From: Telmatactis stephensoni | Lineage: Eukaryota; Cnidaria; Anthozoa; Actiniaria; Isophelliidae | Length of the DNA: 64,000 nucleotides | Assembly: GCA_029948255.1 (NCBI GenBank) | Contig: JALIZF010001712.1 | Location: forward strand, 124,001-188,000 | Reading direction: 5' to 3' | Shown: piece after piece, positions 49,189 to 61,823 of the stretch | Position numbering within the stretch: the stretch's first letter is position 1 | How the letters are laid out: the number at the start of each line of letters is the position of its first letter | The notes under the pieces: model-generated | Seen by the model: the letters and a program-made list of their open reading frames with translations, nothing else | Database searches by the model: none | Told to the model about the DNA's origin: nothing | Translations under genes and position numbers: made by a program

Positions 49189-49620
49189 ACTAAAAATAGA
49201 TCCCTATTGCGTCACGATAGTGGAATTTGGGTTCTAAAAATAGCCATGACTCCGTGTGGAGAACAATAGGAGGTACATACCTCACTGTACCCCATGTCTC
49301 TGAGGTATAAGTGTTCCGTATCTCACAAGCGGTGTTATAAAAATAGACATGACCTTGCCGATACTGCACCGGAGTTCTAAAAATAGATATGACATGTTCG
49401 AACGAACCAGAGGGGTCTTCGGCTTCTGGTTGGCTCCTACGTCTGATGACGTCACATTGTAGTAGTCCCCAGAATACCTCACTCGCGTGGATCCACAATC
49501 CACCCTGATCCACCCGTCCCAGAATCTCTATTCTGTATACTACTTCCGTGACGCGTGAAAAGACCAAATATTTTTGCGTGAGTTCATTTTGCAAAGGGGT
49601 ATACAGGGAACCCTGAGAAA
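49189..49620. repeat. Region with four CTAAAAATAG motifs, Polinton-end-like
   Basis: ctaaaaataga/ccatgac-type words occur at 49189, 49233, 49336 and 49377, similar to ctaaaaatagacgtgacg at 1872 in the left Polinton's terminal region. The tail 49548-49610 resembles 56520-56592 (gaaaagaccaaatatt, ttttgcaaaggg). Two minus frames of 134 and 73 codons overlap here but show no domain. Confidence 0.4.
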
Positions 49621-50125
49621 GCTGCCCTTAGAATGAGAAGAACGGGTTGTCTTCAGAGCTATCACATTTCTCTACACCTTACACGTCTTTTGTAGTCTGC
49701 GATCATCGTATCCAATCATAAAGAGGCAAAATATGTTTTAACTTGCTTTATTTAGTTGAGTACAAAACAAAATCAAATCAAAAGTAAACGCAAAATTCTT
49801 GAGGGGTTCTTTTCCATCTTCAGTAGTAAGCACTTAATCTCTGATCGACGCAGCGTCAGTTTTCTAATAGAGGAATAAGAAAATAATTACAGATTTTTAT
49901 GCAAAGTCGATTGACTTGAAGCATTTCAGATTGTCCTTAGCTTGAAGTTACTCCCAACGTTGTCACATGCGGAGATTAAAAAACAATACTTAGAAAGCAT
50001 AGTGAGAAAAGACAGCCAAAAAGGCTCTGACAGAAAAGAAAATTAAGAAGAAAAAACACTTAATCATGAGATTTGAGTAGTAGATTTCAGGAGGAAATAA
50101 AGAGAAACAACTTACTAGTCTTCTA

Positions 50126-50785
50126 CTAGTCTCTTCTTCCGCGATTGAACCAATTACGAAAACCACGGCTGTACGAACGACGACGACGGCTATACGAACG
50201 TCGGCGACGGCTGTACGAACGACGACGACGGCTGTACGAGCGACGACGACGCGTATACGAACGACGACGACTGCAGTTATTGTTGTTGTTGTTGTTATTG
50301 TTGTTATTGTTGTTATTGTTGTTGTTATTATTATTATTGTTGTTTGCCGGGTCATTCTCCTCAAATGCACGTTTACAGCTGTTATTGTTGTTGTTATTAT
50401 TATTGTTGTTGTTGTTATTATTGTTGTTGTTGTTGTTATTGTTCCCTGGATCTTGTTCCTTCACGTTCTTCCTTTTAGTGGCAACATCACTGCAAAATTA
50501 TTCATAAGCCTTGATGAATTATATGTACAAAGAAAAGGTTGACAAATTTGTATTATAGAGGTGTTTGTATTATAGAAATGTTTGTATTATCAAGTTGTTC
50601 GTGTCGATTAAGGCAATGCGACTATACCTGATGATTTTCTTCTTTTCCAAGTCCTTTTCATCGCTAGAAATCTCCATAGCAGCATTCTTAGCTATAGATT
50701 TCTGTGCCTGATTCTTTTCCGCTAGACCTTCGGCAATCATTACCAACATGACAAGAACTGACCCAAACACTATAGCAGTCTTCAT
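50126..50785 (-). CDS. Secreted Asn-rich, Arg-repeat protein (173 aa, two exons)
   Basis: Exon 1 (50785-50628) encodes a clear signal peptide (MKTAIVFGSVLVMLVMIAEG) and a lysine/glutamate propeptide-like stretch. A GT donor at 50627 and an AG acceptor before 50489 join in phase 2. Exon 2 (50489-50126) encodes EQDPG, about 21 Asn, SCKRAFEENDPA, about 23 Asn, a single Cys, then five RRRRSYS-like units (CGT/CGA codons) and NWFNRGRRD. Mixed AAC/AAT codons suggest the Asn runs are kept by selection and not by recent slippage alone. Two cysteines frame the second Asn run. I do not know this family; a secreted cationic, low-complexity matrix or defence peptide is conceivable. Confidence 0.75.
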
Positions 50786-50837
50786 TTTTCTGAATACAAT
50801 AAATGTAAAATCTTCAGTACGTTTTGTGCCGTTGGAG

Positions 50838-51080
50838 GTTTGGACTATAGCATGACTGTGACTATGGCGTGATTGTGACTATTGCGTGACTGTGACTATG
50901 GCGTGACTGACTATTGCGGGACTGTGACGATGGCGTGACTATGGCGTGACTGACTATTGCGTGACTGTGACTATGTCGTGACCGTGACTATGTCGTGACT
51001 GTGACTATGACGTGACTATGACTGCGACTATGGCGTGACCGTGACTACGACGTGACTGTGACTATGGCCTGACTGTCAAT
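50838..51080 (+). repeat. Minisatellite gtgactatggcgtgact
   Basis: About 240 bp of imperfect 12-22-bp units of gtgactat/ggcgtgact, starting about 50 bp upstream of the start of the Asn/Arg-rich gene. Confidence 0.9.
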
Positions 51081-51088
51081 ACCGTGTT

Positions 51089-51478
51089 TTACAGCTATTT
51101 CAAAAACGGTTGTACATGTCGAACGAGAAGCCTTAGCCAAACGTGCCGACTACAGATGGGTAGTTGCGAAAGTTCACTCGCATTTCGGCTTTGGTCTTCT
51201 TAATTTTTAACTGATCAAGAAATACATACTAGAATCCCGGTAAACTCGTAAACCTCGCTATCTCGAACACAAACCCATTTTCCTTGAGTCCGTTTTTCAG
51301 ATTCTATTGGTTAACTCAAACCCCCGCTCTCTCCAACAATATTGAGTTTAACAAAGAGGCGAGCTAGATACGAACTGTCGTATACATTTGATTTTACTCC
51401 TACCAATACCCCCCTTGAATGAGACTCTCGAGTGAGTCGCAACGGCCTTTTGCCCGACAACCAGTTTTTGAAATAGGC
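51089..51478. mobile_element. CTATTTCAAAAA-family MITE
   Basis: Left end agctatttcaaaaacggttg. Right end gacaaccagtttttgaaata is its inverse. Internal gggtagttgcgaaa and cggctttggtctt match the 28140 and 62484 copies. Confidence 0.7.
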
Positions 51479-53640
51479 CAAACTGTGCGGTTTTTATAAA
51501 TCGTAGTTGAAATTTCATTGTTCCCTGATATAAGTGATTCAAATTCTTTAACGCTAATTGGTTTTAAATTAAGTTTATTATCCGAAAACTGTCCTCGGAA
51601 TTATTTGTGCAAATAATCTATAAGCAAATGCTTTTCAAAAGAGACAAAGAAAATATATATCAGTCTTTAAATTCCACAGTTATACAGGGACGTAGATGGG
51701 CAAAACAAAAACCCTGGGAGTCGACAGTAATGCTATTTCCTATGTAGGAAACATTTCCGTTGAGCACAGGGTATCTTTTAACTTAGCAATCTAGATCGAC
51801 AACTACCTCCTTTGTCCTTACGCTGTATATACGACCCTGTAGTGCAATTATTGAAAAGCAAACATGATTTAAACCCACAACATCAAGCGCATACCTCTAG
51901 AGTCACGAAGACGAACAGAAGCTAGTCATATTGATATCATAAAGCAAATTTGTTTTTTGTTTCCTGAAATGATTTCAAAAGTTTTTTTTATGAAAAAACA
52001 AATTTATGGGCAAGACGTAAAGAAAGATTCCATACTCCTTCGAGTCACGAGAACGCACCCGCCTGGTCCAAACTGACACATAACCGATCTCACAAGGACA
52101 TGCACAAGAAACTTACGGTTTCAACAGACGCACGTAGTTATACTTGAGTCTAGGACTTCCCCTTTCTGCGAGATAGAGCGGGTATAGCTAGATATGCTCT
52201 TTGAAAATGCTAGTAATACAAGATGCAAGTTTGTCAAAAACAATGGCTATTAGAATACGTTTATCAAGTCAAATTTTGAAATTTCATCGTTATTCATGGT
52301 ACATTTACCTGCGTACGTAATTCTATGTCGAGTACTACCCTTGAGACTGTCGTAAAACCAACGAAGATGTGTTGTTGCTTCTCTGGATTTCAATCGACCG
52401 ACTATCACTTTGCTAACTTTTTGTTGCCGAGAGGCTTGTTTCAATTTATCCGGCGGTCACGTGATTTTAGATAGATCTTACTGGATGCACAGGACGTCCA
52501 CGAACGAACTATTAAGAAAAGTCATGGGGGAGGGGACAAACAGATTTGCCCTTGTAAACGAAGAAAATTACTTGGGCAGGTTTCCTTTGGCATGAGCCCG
52601 CAGGCACAAGTGTTGAGTAGGTGACGTGAACTAAACTAGATAAGTTATTTACTATTTCGGGGAGAAAATGATAATACAAATGCCTTATTTCAAGCCTCTT
52701 TCTCTTGAGAACATGTTCATTAATCGATTAATAGCAACACTGATTTGCTCGACCAGTAATAAGTTTATAATTTGGCGCGCTTTTACTGTTTTAGGCGCGC
52801 GCGAGGCCACCCTAAATGGTTAATTAAATTTAAAAAGTTTATCTAACTATTCATCAGTGAAACTAAACAAACTCTTTCAGTCAACTAAGAGTAGAAAATA
52901 GCAAAGAATGAAATTATTTGCGGTGAACTAGCTGCTATACTGTATGGAACATTTGAAATTCAAACGCACAACCGTACCGTGGCACCTTGTCAATATACAT
53001 GTATATATTAAATGTAATGAGGAGATTTTATAATATTTGATGAGCCATTGGGCTTTGTGTAAAATTTCCTCGCCATTCTAGATATATATATATATACATT
53101 TACTTTTACATATAAATATTTATGTGTATAGTATTTGAGGCAAATAAACAAAGTTCCAAGTTCCAATTTGATTAATTCTCAAATTCAAGTCGAACAGCCA
53201 TAGTAAGAACGAGATGTACAGTAGATTGTGCAGCCATGCGCTGCCCCATAAATTCAAACTTGCCACAAACTAACTCGACTCAAGAGAGCGAAAAACGAAA
53301 AAGAAAGCATAAACAGTTTAGTAGATACAATTTAATTCGGCGAAGAGATTTTCAAAAGAACTGACCCTTCTTCTTTGCTAGGCGCACGGAATTTCGAATG
53401 AAATCGAGTACGTGCCAAATGCAAATATTCTAAAGCTACAATGATCAGACTAGTAATCCCTTTAGAAACTTAAACTTCGGTGAGGATTAGGGAAGAGTGT
53501 GGTAAAAAGCAGACTATCGACGTTTCAAAAGATCTCCGCACCCATGCATTAGTTTGTAAGCCAGTCAACGTTCCAAATAAGCCCATGGTATTTGATTTGA
53601 GATTACTTCTTATTGCAAACCACAGAAATCACATAAAATC
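51479..53640. other. Intergenic, nothing recognised
   Basis: AT-rich, with a (ta)n run at about 53085. Short open frames lack domain signal. Confidence 0.45.
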
Positions 53641-53648
53641 AATGAGGA

Positions 53649-53775
53649 AAAAGGACTTCTTCAAGCAAAAATATATAGTTGTTCTAATCTACATGTTAGG
53701 GCTTCTTCAGTGTGAATTGAATATACATTAGCTTAACGTCTATATTTGATAACAACTATATTTGCTTGAAGAAAG
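53649..53775. mobile_element. Small foldback element
   Basis: aaaggacttcttcaagcaaa at the left pairs with tttgcttgaagaaagtccttt at the right, arms of about 35 bp. Confidence 0.7.
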
Positions 53776-53881
53776 TCCTTTATCCTAGCCATTACAATTC
53801 CAAACATGGCATCAAAATCTTTTCGTGCATCAAATCAAGTTCTCTAACAAAAGTTTTGTGGTATTTTGCAATACGAGATAT

Positions 53882-54134
53882 ACAGCTATTTCAAAAAACG
53901 TTGAATACTGAATACTGCATCCTGCATACTAAATAGTACATTCAAAGACCAAAATGCCTTGTAGTTCAGTATGTTTTGGAGATGACATAGTGAAAATCCT
54001 CTATAACAGCTACAACTAAGGCGAATGAGTAATACGACAATGCAAACGATCAACAATGCAATTTGTAAGTCTTGGAATGCACTAGTCAGTATGCAGAATG
54101 CAGAATGCAGTATTCGACGTTTTTTAAAACAGCT
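53882..54134. mobile_element. CTATTTCAAAAA-family MITE
   Basis: Left cagctatttcaaaaaacgtt; right cgacgttttttaaaacagct. Inner inverted repeats of gcagaatgcag/ctgcatcctgc. Confidence 0.65.
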
Positions 54135-54403
54135 GTATATTAGGAACAACAAGATTCACCCTTGTGATTTCACTCCTTACAACGTACTTATACAAAGAAA
54201 TTCTCTCACCTAAATATACGTCCCTTATAAAGAAACCAACTATTCCAGAGTAGGTCTCGCTGTCAATATGCAAACTCGGGACTCAGTGAAAACAAGCAGC
54301 TCCGAATACGACAGAAAATAGGCACTAAATGCACCGATTCCGTTAAACGTGGGACTTGTATATGTATGGTAATGTGCTTGTTCCTTTGGGAATATCAGTT
54401 AAG

Positions 54404-54671
54404 GCCCGGTAATACGAGCAACAAAATCGTGCAACTTGTCGCGCAACATTGTTGCGTTGCAAGTTGAAGAGCAAATGTTGTTCGTATTACCACCTTGCGC
54501 GCAACAAATTTTCTTTATTGCACGAAGTAGAAGCACTGTCTACTTTTTGCTACAAAGAAAATTTGTTGCGCGCGGGGTGGTAATACGAGCAACATTTGCT
54601 CTGCAACTTGCAACGCAACAATGTTGCGCGACAAGTTGCACGATTTTGTTGCTCGTATTACCGGGCCTTAA
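54404..54671. mobile_element. MITE with TTAA flanks (piggyBac-like)
   Basis: TTAAggcccggtaatacgag at the left and ctcgtattaccgggccTTAA at the right, with long inner arms (caacaaaatcgtgcaacttg and inverse). TTAA at both borders fits piggyBac-type insertion. No ORF. Confidence 0.75.
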
Positions 54672-55653
54672 GCTTTTTCGGCTCATAAAATCGCACTAAC
54701 ATTTGAAGAAAAAATCAATCAAAACATTTTACGATGCCTTTTACAATAAATCACGAGAAACTTTGAATTGAACAATTTCTTGGTCTGTAAAGAGAAATGG
54801 AATAAAATGAAATAAGTTCGTTCTGGTAAACATTACACATGGGCTCCCTGTGAGAGAAAGTCCGCGAACTGATTTTGCGCTTGCGCAGAGGTTTAACCGA
54901 GGTCAGTAAATCGGGAATTTATTTATAACGATCTCCCGATCCAACGATCTATTTCTATCAGTCCTTTGGTACATCGTTAGAGTGATTTTCATCGGACTGT
55001 GAAATAGTTACTAAGTTAATACTAGTAGACCCGTTCCATTGTTTGCTTTTGTCGAATTTCTATTACTACGCACTAATAGCTAGTTTGTATTTCACAGTCC
55101 AACGAAAGAGCGAATTTATTGGCAAACTAATAGTGATAATAAACTCTTAATTCATGTTTTCTTTTGTTCTTTATCAGCTAGTACAAACTAATATAAACAG
55201 TAATATAAAATTTTACACAAAAGCACCGACCCAATCGCGCGCGCTACTGCTGTGTATTAAAAACTTGCATTGTACATCTCTATCTGTTCGATACCAACAT
55301 GAAACTTTCGCATAAGTTTGTATTGTATTCTTTTAATCATCGTGACAGCAGCATATATCAGGCAATTGAGGATTCTAAAATTTTAGTTAACTGTACTAAA
55401 GAAACTAATTTTTTTGTTTTATATTTTACGAAGTGATTTTGTACAATCAATGACGTCATCAGCTGCCAATATGCATATTTGGGAGACTATAAAAATGTTC
55501 CCCTTAGTTTATGCATGTAAGATGGGTGACCAAGGATGGCCGAGCGGTGAGAGCGCCACTCTGTCACCTCGATTGTTGGCAATGAAAATTCTGAGAAAGT
55601 TTGAATTACAAAATAAGATTTTGGGAGAGAATCTTTTTTCTTTGGGAATTAGC
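54672..55653. other. Intergenic with a SINE-head fragment
   Basis: A tRNA-like phrase aaggatggccgagcggtgag at 55530-55552 looks like the A-box part of a SINE; no B box follows. Otherwise nothing recognised. Confidence 0.4.
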
Positions 55654-56221
55654 TATAGATCGATTTCACGTGACGTCACGAGAGGACTAAAATCTAAACT
55701 AAAATTCGGAGAAAGCTGATTGCCTGATATTTTGTATGTATCATGAAAAGAAGTTGTCTCTGGAAATTTGGTCTGATTCTGTTCATCGCTTGGCAAATTA
55801 TCGGCACCAAAATTGTGTCACGCCATGCAGTCACGCATTTTCAAACGACGTAAGAACACATCAATTTGCGACAAATTTCACCTCATTTGCCTTGGCAATG
55901 AACTTAATTGTCATTTTCTATATATATAATCAATAAAATGAACAAATAAATGTATTTTAATATCATTTCGATGCTTGGTATTTATGGTCGCCATATTGGT
56001 GTACATATTGGTGTACACCAATATGGCGGCCCCATACATTCTTACCAACAACAAGCCCACATTCAAACATTCGTATCTTCGTGGTGAAAAGCTCTTTTGA
56101 CTCAATATTTTCTAGAGTTGCAAAGATTTAGTTGTTCTTTGAGGTACAAGTATTTTCATTTTATTTGATGCTCTGAAACCGACTTTATTTTTCTCGATGA
56201 CGTCAGTGAAATCGATCTATA
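55654..56221. mobile_element. Non-autonomous DNA transposon, copy 2
   Basis: Inverted ends tatagatcgatttcacgtga and cgtcagtgaaatcgatctat. Same family as 47682-48261 by interior similarity. It holds an internal tandem inverted gtgtacaccaatatggc. Confidence 0.75.
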
Positions 56222-56380
56222 AAACAAGATGCAACGTGCTTTGTATAAATATAAGAATCAAGCAAAGTGTGTATAATGCTTTCGAAAGTGGATGCTTAGT
56301 TTTACACTGAGTTAATCTGAGCATGCTTTACCTTTAGATCTATTTTATGTACATTTGTAAACAGTTATGTTAATTTATCA

Positions 56381-56592
56381 GGGTCTCTATACCTTTTGCG
56401 TGAAACGTGAATGGCTGATATATTTTGACGTGATACGTGATTTAAGGTCTAAAATTTTTTTGCGTCCACGTGAAAGCAACTTTTTATTTTTGGTCACGTG
56501 ATCAAGATTTTTTAATTATCCGTGACACGTGGAAAGACCAAATATTATTGCGTCATTTCATTTAATTTTGCAAAGGGCTATAGGGGACCTAA
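56381..56592. mobile_element. Short MITE
   Basis: ggtctctataccttttgcgt at the left against the inverse of tttgcaaagggctatagggg at the right. Related tail at 49548-49610. Confidence 0.55.
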
Positions 56593-57221
56593 TTTATCGC
56601 AAGAACGAGGAAAAAAAGTCCAAAGTCATAGTCAAAGTACGTCGTACCATTTTTGATAAATAATGATAACGTTGCAACTCGGTATACAATTATTCAAAAA
56701 GTCCGATCCTTGCTTTAAATTGGTAATTTTTTATTTAGTTTACAAATAACTTTACATAATCAGTTATGTTTTTAACAATGTTGATACATGAGCAAAAGAA
56801 CGAGGCTCCATTTAGATATGGTAAGCGTGTAGCACTAATTGTTTGCGGTAGTTGATTCTGATTTGCGTAACAGCTGTATTAATCAAACATGAATGAAAAA
56901 AAAATGCGGAATTACTTATGTCACACATTATACATATTATCTTTTCTCGCCATTTTTTCTAATAGCATCAGTTTCGTTTTCGTTTTAATTTCATGTAATT
57001 AAATTATGCCTGATGTATTACTGAGTCATGTCTGCGCATAATTTCAAAATAGTAATACTTGTTGCTGTTTTCTCTTTTTGTTTTGTTTTGTTTTTGTTTC
57101 TTTTTGCTTTTAAACGTGTTTGGTTTTGTTTAGTTTGTTTGGTTTTGCTTTCTTTTATTTTTGTTTTGTTTTGTTTTGTTTTTCTTAAATTTTGTTGATG
57201 GGAACTTTTTTGCGCAAATTG

Positions 57222-57392
<171 letters not shown>

Positions 57393-57557
57393 GTAAAAGA
57401 AAAGAAAAAAAAAGAAGAAGAAAGAAACAATAAAAATAAAACGCAAAAATAAGGACCCCCAAAAATGCGGCAGACCAGACCATCGTGAACACTACTTTAT
57501 GTTTTGCCGTGTGGGAGAGCATGGGTCAAGAAAACGTTTATATCATTTTCTCTTTTC

Positions 57558-58254
57558 TCAAGTATGTTAAGGCCTGGGTTGATGGCCAATTATGGCTAAA
57601 ATCGATTTATTTTTCTTCTGTCCTTGTTTTCTGCTCAATCTTTACTAAAATTAGCATGAGTACAAAACTTCATGACCTTAACTTTTTAGGATGAAAATTT
57701 TCGCAATTTGGTGGTCACGTGACCACGAACCTCACTTCCATGATACCCAAAATTTTGAATTAAAATGGGGATATGGATATAATCTGTACTTGAAGTGTTG
57801 TGGTGTATTTTCACTTCTACCGGTAAGACCTATATGACTGCGTTTAGACAATTGAACTATCATTGCTCATTTAGGAGATATTTGCTTATGTTTGACTGAA
57901 CAAGCAGGTCACGTGACCTATTTTGTGTAATATCTCCTAAATGAGCAATGATAGTTCAATTGTCTAATCGCAGTCATATAGGTCTTACCGGGAGAAGTGA
58001 AAATATACCACAACACTTCAAGTACAGATTATATCCACATCCCCATTTTAATTCAAAATTTTGGGTATCATGGAAGTGAGGTTCGTGGTCACGTGACCAT
58101 CAAATACCCAAACTTTTCATCCTAAAAAGTTAAGGTCATGAAGTTTTGTACTCATGTTAATTTTAGTAAGGATTGAGCAGAAAACAAGGACAGAAGAAAA
58201 ATAAATCGATTTTAGCCATAATTGGCCGTCAACCCAGGCCTTAACATACTTGAG
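57558..58254. mobile_element. Long foldback element, 697 bp
   Basis: ctcaagtatgttaaggcctg at the left is the exact inverse of the right end. The arms match over about 300 bp, around a centre near 57905 with gcaggtcacgtgacct. Three GGTCACGTGACC sites occur symmetrically. Confidence 0.85.
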
Positions 58255-58545
58255 TTAAACTTAGGAAGAAAGTTGATATGGCTCTTACATCACTGGGCAG
58301 ATTGTTCGATAGCTTAGCCCCACTGAATTATCGAAGCGTTTTGAGTAATACTATATCAGTACTATATCCGTCAGCTCATAGTCTGTACTAAATTTATGGA
58401 AAAGTATTTGTAAGTACTCCGGTGTTTCCTGTTGTAATGTTGTCCATATCGTTGAGCAATCAACACGCAGAGACACCTTGGTATGGCAAGGACTTTTTCC
58501 ATACAGTAATACGACAATTATACACTTATTCGTTGTATTTATTAG

Positions 58546-58957
58546 GTCACTGTGACTGTCAATACTGTACGTGCCACTCCTACCATGATGACGTCAAAAC
58601 ATTTACCGAAAGTCGAAGGGAGTGTCAGTCTTTGGGAGGTGACCTAATCTCAATTGAAACTAAAAGCGAGTGGGAATCAATAAAAAACGAAATTCAAGAT
58701 CATAATAAAACCACAGATCCCGAAGGCAGAAATGAATGGTACATTGGACTTGTTAAGATAAACGGAGAATGGAGATGGCTGTCGACGAACTCTTCAGTTC
58801 ACGTATAGCGATGAAGGGTGGCAGCGGGGACAACCAAGCAACACGAGTTTAGAGTGTTATGCAGTCATAGCCAAGAACTGGCCACCTGAGAGTTATGGAA
58901 AGTTTAACAATGTAGGCGATGACGAAAAGAGAGGACGTATATGTGAATACAAATACA
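58546..58957 (+). pseudogene. Frameshifted C-type lectin exon of gene D
   Basis: The frame from the acceptor runs to a TAG at 58806-58808. Lectin similarity resumes in the next frame from about 58803 to the donor (TACA/gtaaat). One indel explains it. Cysteines at both ends and the WIGL-like strand are kept. Confidence 0.6.
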
Positions 58958-60645
58958 GTAAATCAAGTGAGGCATAAAATATATTGAACTAACGTAAGGG
59001 CGAAGATGAACGAGCGGACGGATGACCGACAGAGGGACACGAGTAGGGTGGGAGAGCGGGAGCGAAAGAGGGAGGGAAAAAATAAAAATAAATAACACAT
59101 ATATATCAAACAAACTTAATTCACATATGATCCAGGCGCTCGAGCTGGGACTCGAACCCGGACCATAAGTGACCGCTCGGCCAACCATGACACTCACATG
59201 ACTAAAATGAAAAACCCTGATTGGTTGTTGAGCTCATGAATAATTAATGAAATAGATTATATAATCAAACCCACAGACACCTTGAGGCTAAAATACGTGG
59301 CCACTGTAGAGGTGGCCGGTAGTGGAGCTTCAACTGCACAGGGTACAGTTATGGATCTACATGGCCAAAAATACTAAAACTCCAAGTTCATTGCACGCTC
59401 GTCAACACCGCGGTCAAATGTCTGCGCTGCCGCGCCTTGACCACAGGAAACCCATGAAATATCTATTTCCCAATTTTTTTTCCTGTTATTGCACGAAAAA
59501 AGGGAGGAAGGGGAAAGAGAGACATAGAGCGTGAGTGGGAGAGACGGATGAATCGGATAAGTAAGCGAGCGAATGAGGAGAGAAAGGGAGATGATAAACA
59601 TTATCAAAGGATGAATGGGTTACTAGCTAGTAAACCACCGACAATCATAACCTAATCATGATATTTTTATTTCAAGATTGCTCGGGGTCGATTGCAATGA
59701 TTCCTGAAGCCGAATCACCGACTGAATGTGCAACGCCGAACACCAATGACACAGGAATCCCAGAAACACCAGGTATGGCTGACTTTTCAAAACAACTTGT
59801 AGTAACAGTTACGACTTCTGTTAAAAGTTTTACATTGTAGATGGTTTTTGTACGCGAAACGGTACCGGAAAGTAGGCGAATTTTGCCTTTTTTCCGTGTT
59901 TGGACTGATTTTGAGCAGTGATATTTTGCAATCTGCAATATTCCTTGATGAAACTAATTTAATACAGTGCTATAGCAGGTAGATGGACTGTTTAATTCTC
60001 TGCATGGCGGCACTTGAACAGAACTTTTTAGAATGAGATCGGTCAAGAAAATGTTCCGTGTCAACAAATTTTTTGTGTGTTCGATATATGCACATAAATT
60101 TCAAAAGAAAAATAAACAATATAATAATTTGTATACAAGCTCAAGGAACAAAATGTCAGATGCCACCAAAATTTGGTGAAATAATGTATCACAGAGAGAC
60201 AAGTCATACCAAGTCATACTTTGCCGGAGAGATGACATTTTGATAAGCAGACAAACCACTAATTTCGTTAATATCTTCAGTGAAAACAGCAGCTTTTCAG
60301 TTTTCCACTATTATCATTGCATAGAGTAGATTTCGTACGACTGTGAAAACGGCACTGCATGGCGACGTCACGGTTACGGCAGGAAATTTCGAATGTTTTT
60401 ATAGACAACACGGCACTGACACGGTCACGGTACGGCGCGGTCCGTTTCACACTCATACGAAATCTACTCTATAAATAAGCAATGAACTGTGTGACTTATA
60501 TTCTTTCTTGGTTTTGTTGTTTTTGATACCCGCAGAATTCAAGATGCCATTCGAGATTACTATCCTAGCAATATGTGCCGTGGTCTCGGGTACTCTTACA
60601 ATAGTTGGCTCTGCAGTCTTTTTTATTTGTCTTGAAATTAAATAA
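58546..60645 (+). CDS. C-type lectin membrane protein with very short tail (gene D)
   Basis: Exons 58546-58957 (lectin), 59677-59772 (stalk, NCSGSIAMIPEAESP) and 60536-60645 (membrane, TAA) join in phase 1 throughout. The lectin exon shows CTCHSY....K.F.ES...C..LGGDLISIETKSEW, NEWYIGLVKINGEWRWL, GWQRGQPSN and GRICEYK. The final exon gives EITILAICAVVSGTLTIVGS and ends FFICLEIK, so only about five residues lie in the cytoplasm and no tyrosine motif exists. A single frameshift near 58803 splits the lectin domain between WRWLSTNSS and the WQRGQPSN block. The stalk exon is parallel to that of gene C. A signal exon may be at 48378. An aataaa overlaps the stop. Confidence 0.65.
59106..59195 (-). 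repeat. tRNA-derived SINE, copy 2 (truncated)
   Basis: Shares atatgatccaggcgctcgag and ctgggactcgaacccggac with the 2096-2330 copy; the A-box side is shorter. In an intron of gene D. Confidence 0.65.
60323..60473. mobile_element. Foldback MITE
   Basis: tagagtagatttcgtacgac at the left and its near-inverse at the right (tcatacgaaatctactctat), with inner gtgaaaacgg/ccgtttcac. Confidence 0.75.
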
Positions 60646-61820
60646 AAAAGAAAACTATCATCCTTAATACAACATCAACAACAAGAGAGACGTTTCTGAA
60701 AAAACTCCAGCATTTAATCGCTTTTGTGCAAATATGATCAAAATTAAAGTATTTCAGCTAACAATCATTGCCTGAATTGTTGACACGATCGATTGGGATT
60801 ATGGCGCATGCGTGTTAAAAATCTAGGACCAACTATTGAAATCAGTTGGACAGACCTTTCTGCTACCAAAATGGGTGAAACTCGTCTACGACGAAAAACA
60901 CTTCGTGATTTGCTCTTTTAATGCGAATCTCAGACGATTTTTCTTCACGTACGAGTTTCCTGTTACATATGTATGACGATTCAAAACCGATTCATAAGAT
61001 ACGTTTTACGATAAAAACGATTTTTTTAAATTCACGTCTAAAACGTTTTGATGCCTCTAATATAAATCGGTTAATATAAATAGGGAGGGGGTAGGGGGTC
61101 ACTACATTAGAGTAAATGTACAATGGATTCATGTGTACATCGTGCCAACAAATGATGGTAAAGGGTTGTAGCTTAGACGTCCATCTTGCTAGCGTTCCTA
61201 ATCTATTCTTTAAACTGAGATTGATTTGATTTAATGTCCACTGGTATATATAATAAACTAAACTAATACAAAAATAATGTAGCTGGCACTTGACTATACA
61301 AGGACATATAGTCAATAATACATGCACAATATTCATAAATGGCATGCCTCTAAGTGATAACCTATAACTATAAAATGGCTATAAGAAACTAAAGCTACGT
61401 GTAAACTAATCCAGAAACATTTGAAGCGCATCATTTTGCTAGGGGTGGGCTTTCCGTCCACATTAAAACAGCGTTTTTCTTTTGTATTGCATAATCCCTT
61501 TTATTGTAGACAGCGAAAATGGAGAAAATCGATGCAATGTCAAAGTTATCTGGATCAGTTTGGACTTAGAGTCTTTGTCTATGTTTGTAGATATTCTACG
61601 TTTTACGCGTACAAAAGACTTTGAAGAAAAATTGAAGTAAATTTAATTGTACTTTAAGTTGAATGAATTTGCTCGTGCTATGCACTCGAATTTGTATGTT
61701 TAACAACACTGCATTTAGCGTGTACCCTTAATGAATGGAGGCTGACCCTACATAAATAAGTTTTTGGTATACATAATCATTGATAAAATGTTGACCATCA
61801 ATCATACACTGACTACTATA
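60646..61820. other. Intergenic, nothing recognised
   Basis: Host DNA with no exon or repeat structure I can support. Confidence 0.4.
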
Positions 61821-61823
61821 CTG

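Noticed and set aside
49190..49594. 134-codon minus-strand gene
   Set aside because: No domain, overlaps repetitive Polinton-end-like motifs, and an alternative frame is also open.
54436..54699. 87-codon frame
   Set aside because: Lies within a TTAA-flanked MITE and reads its inverted arms.
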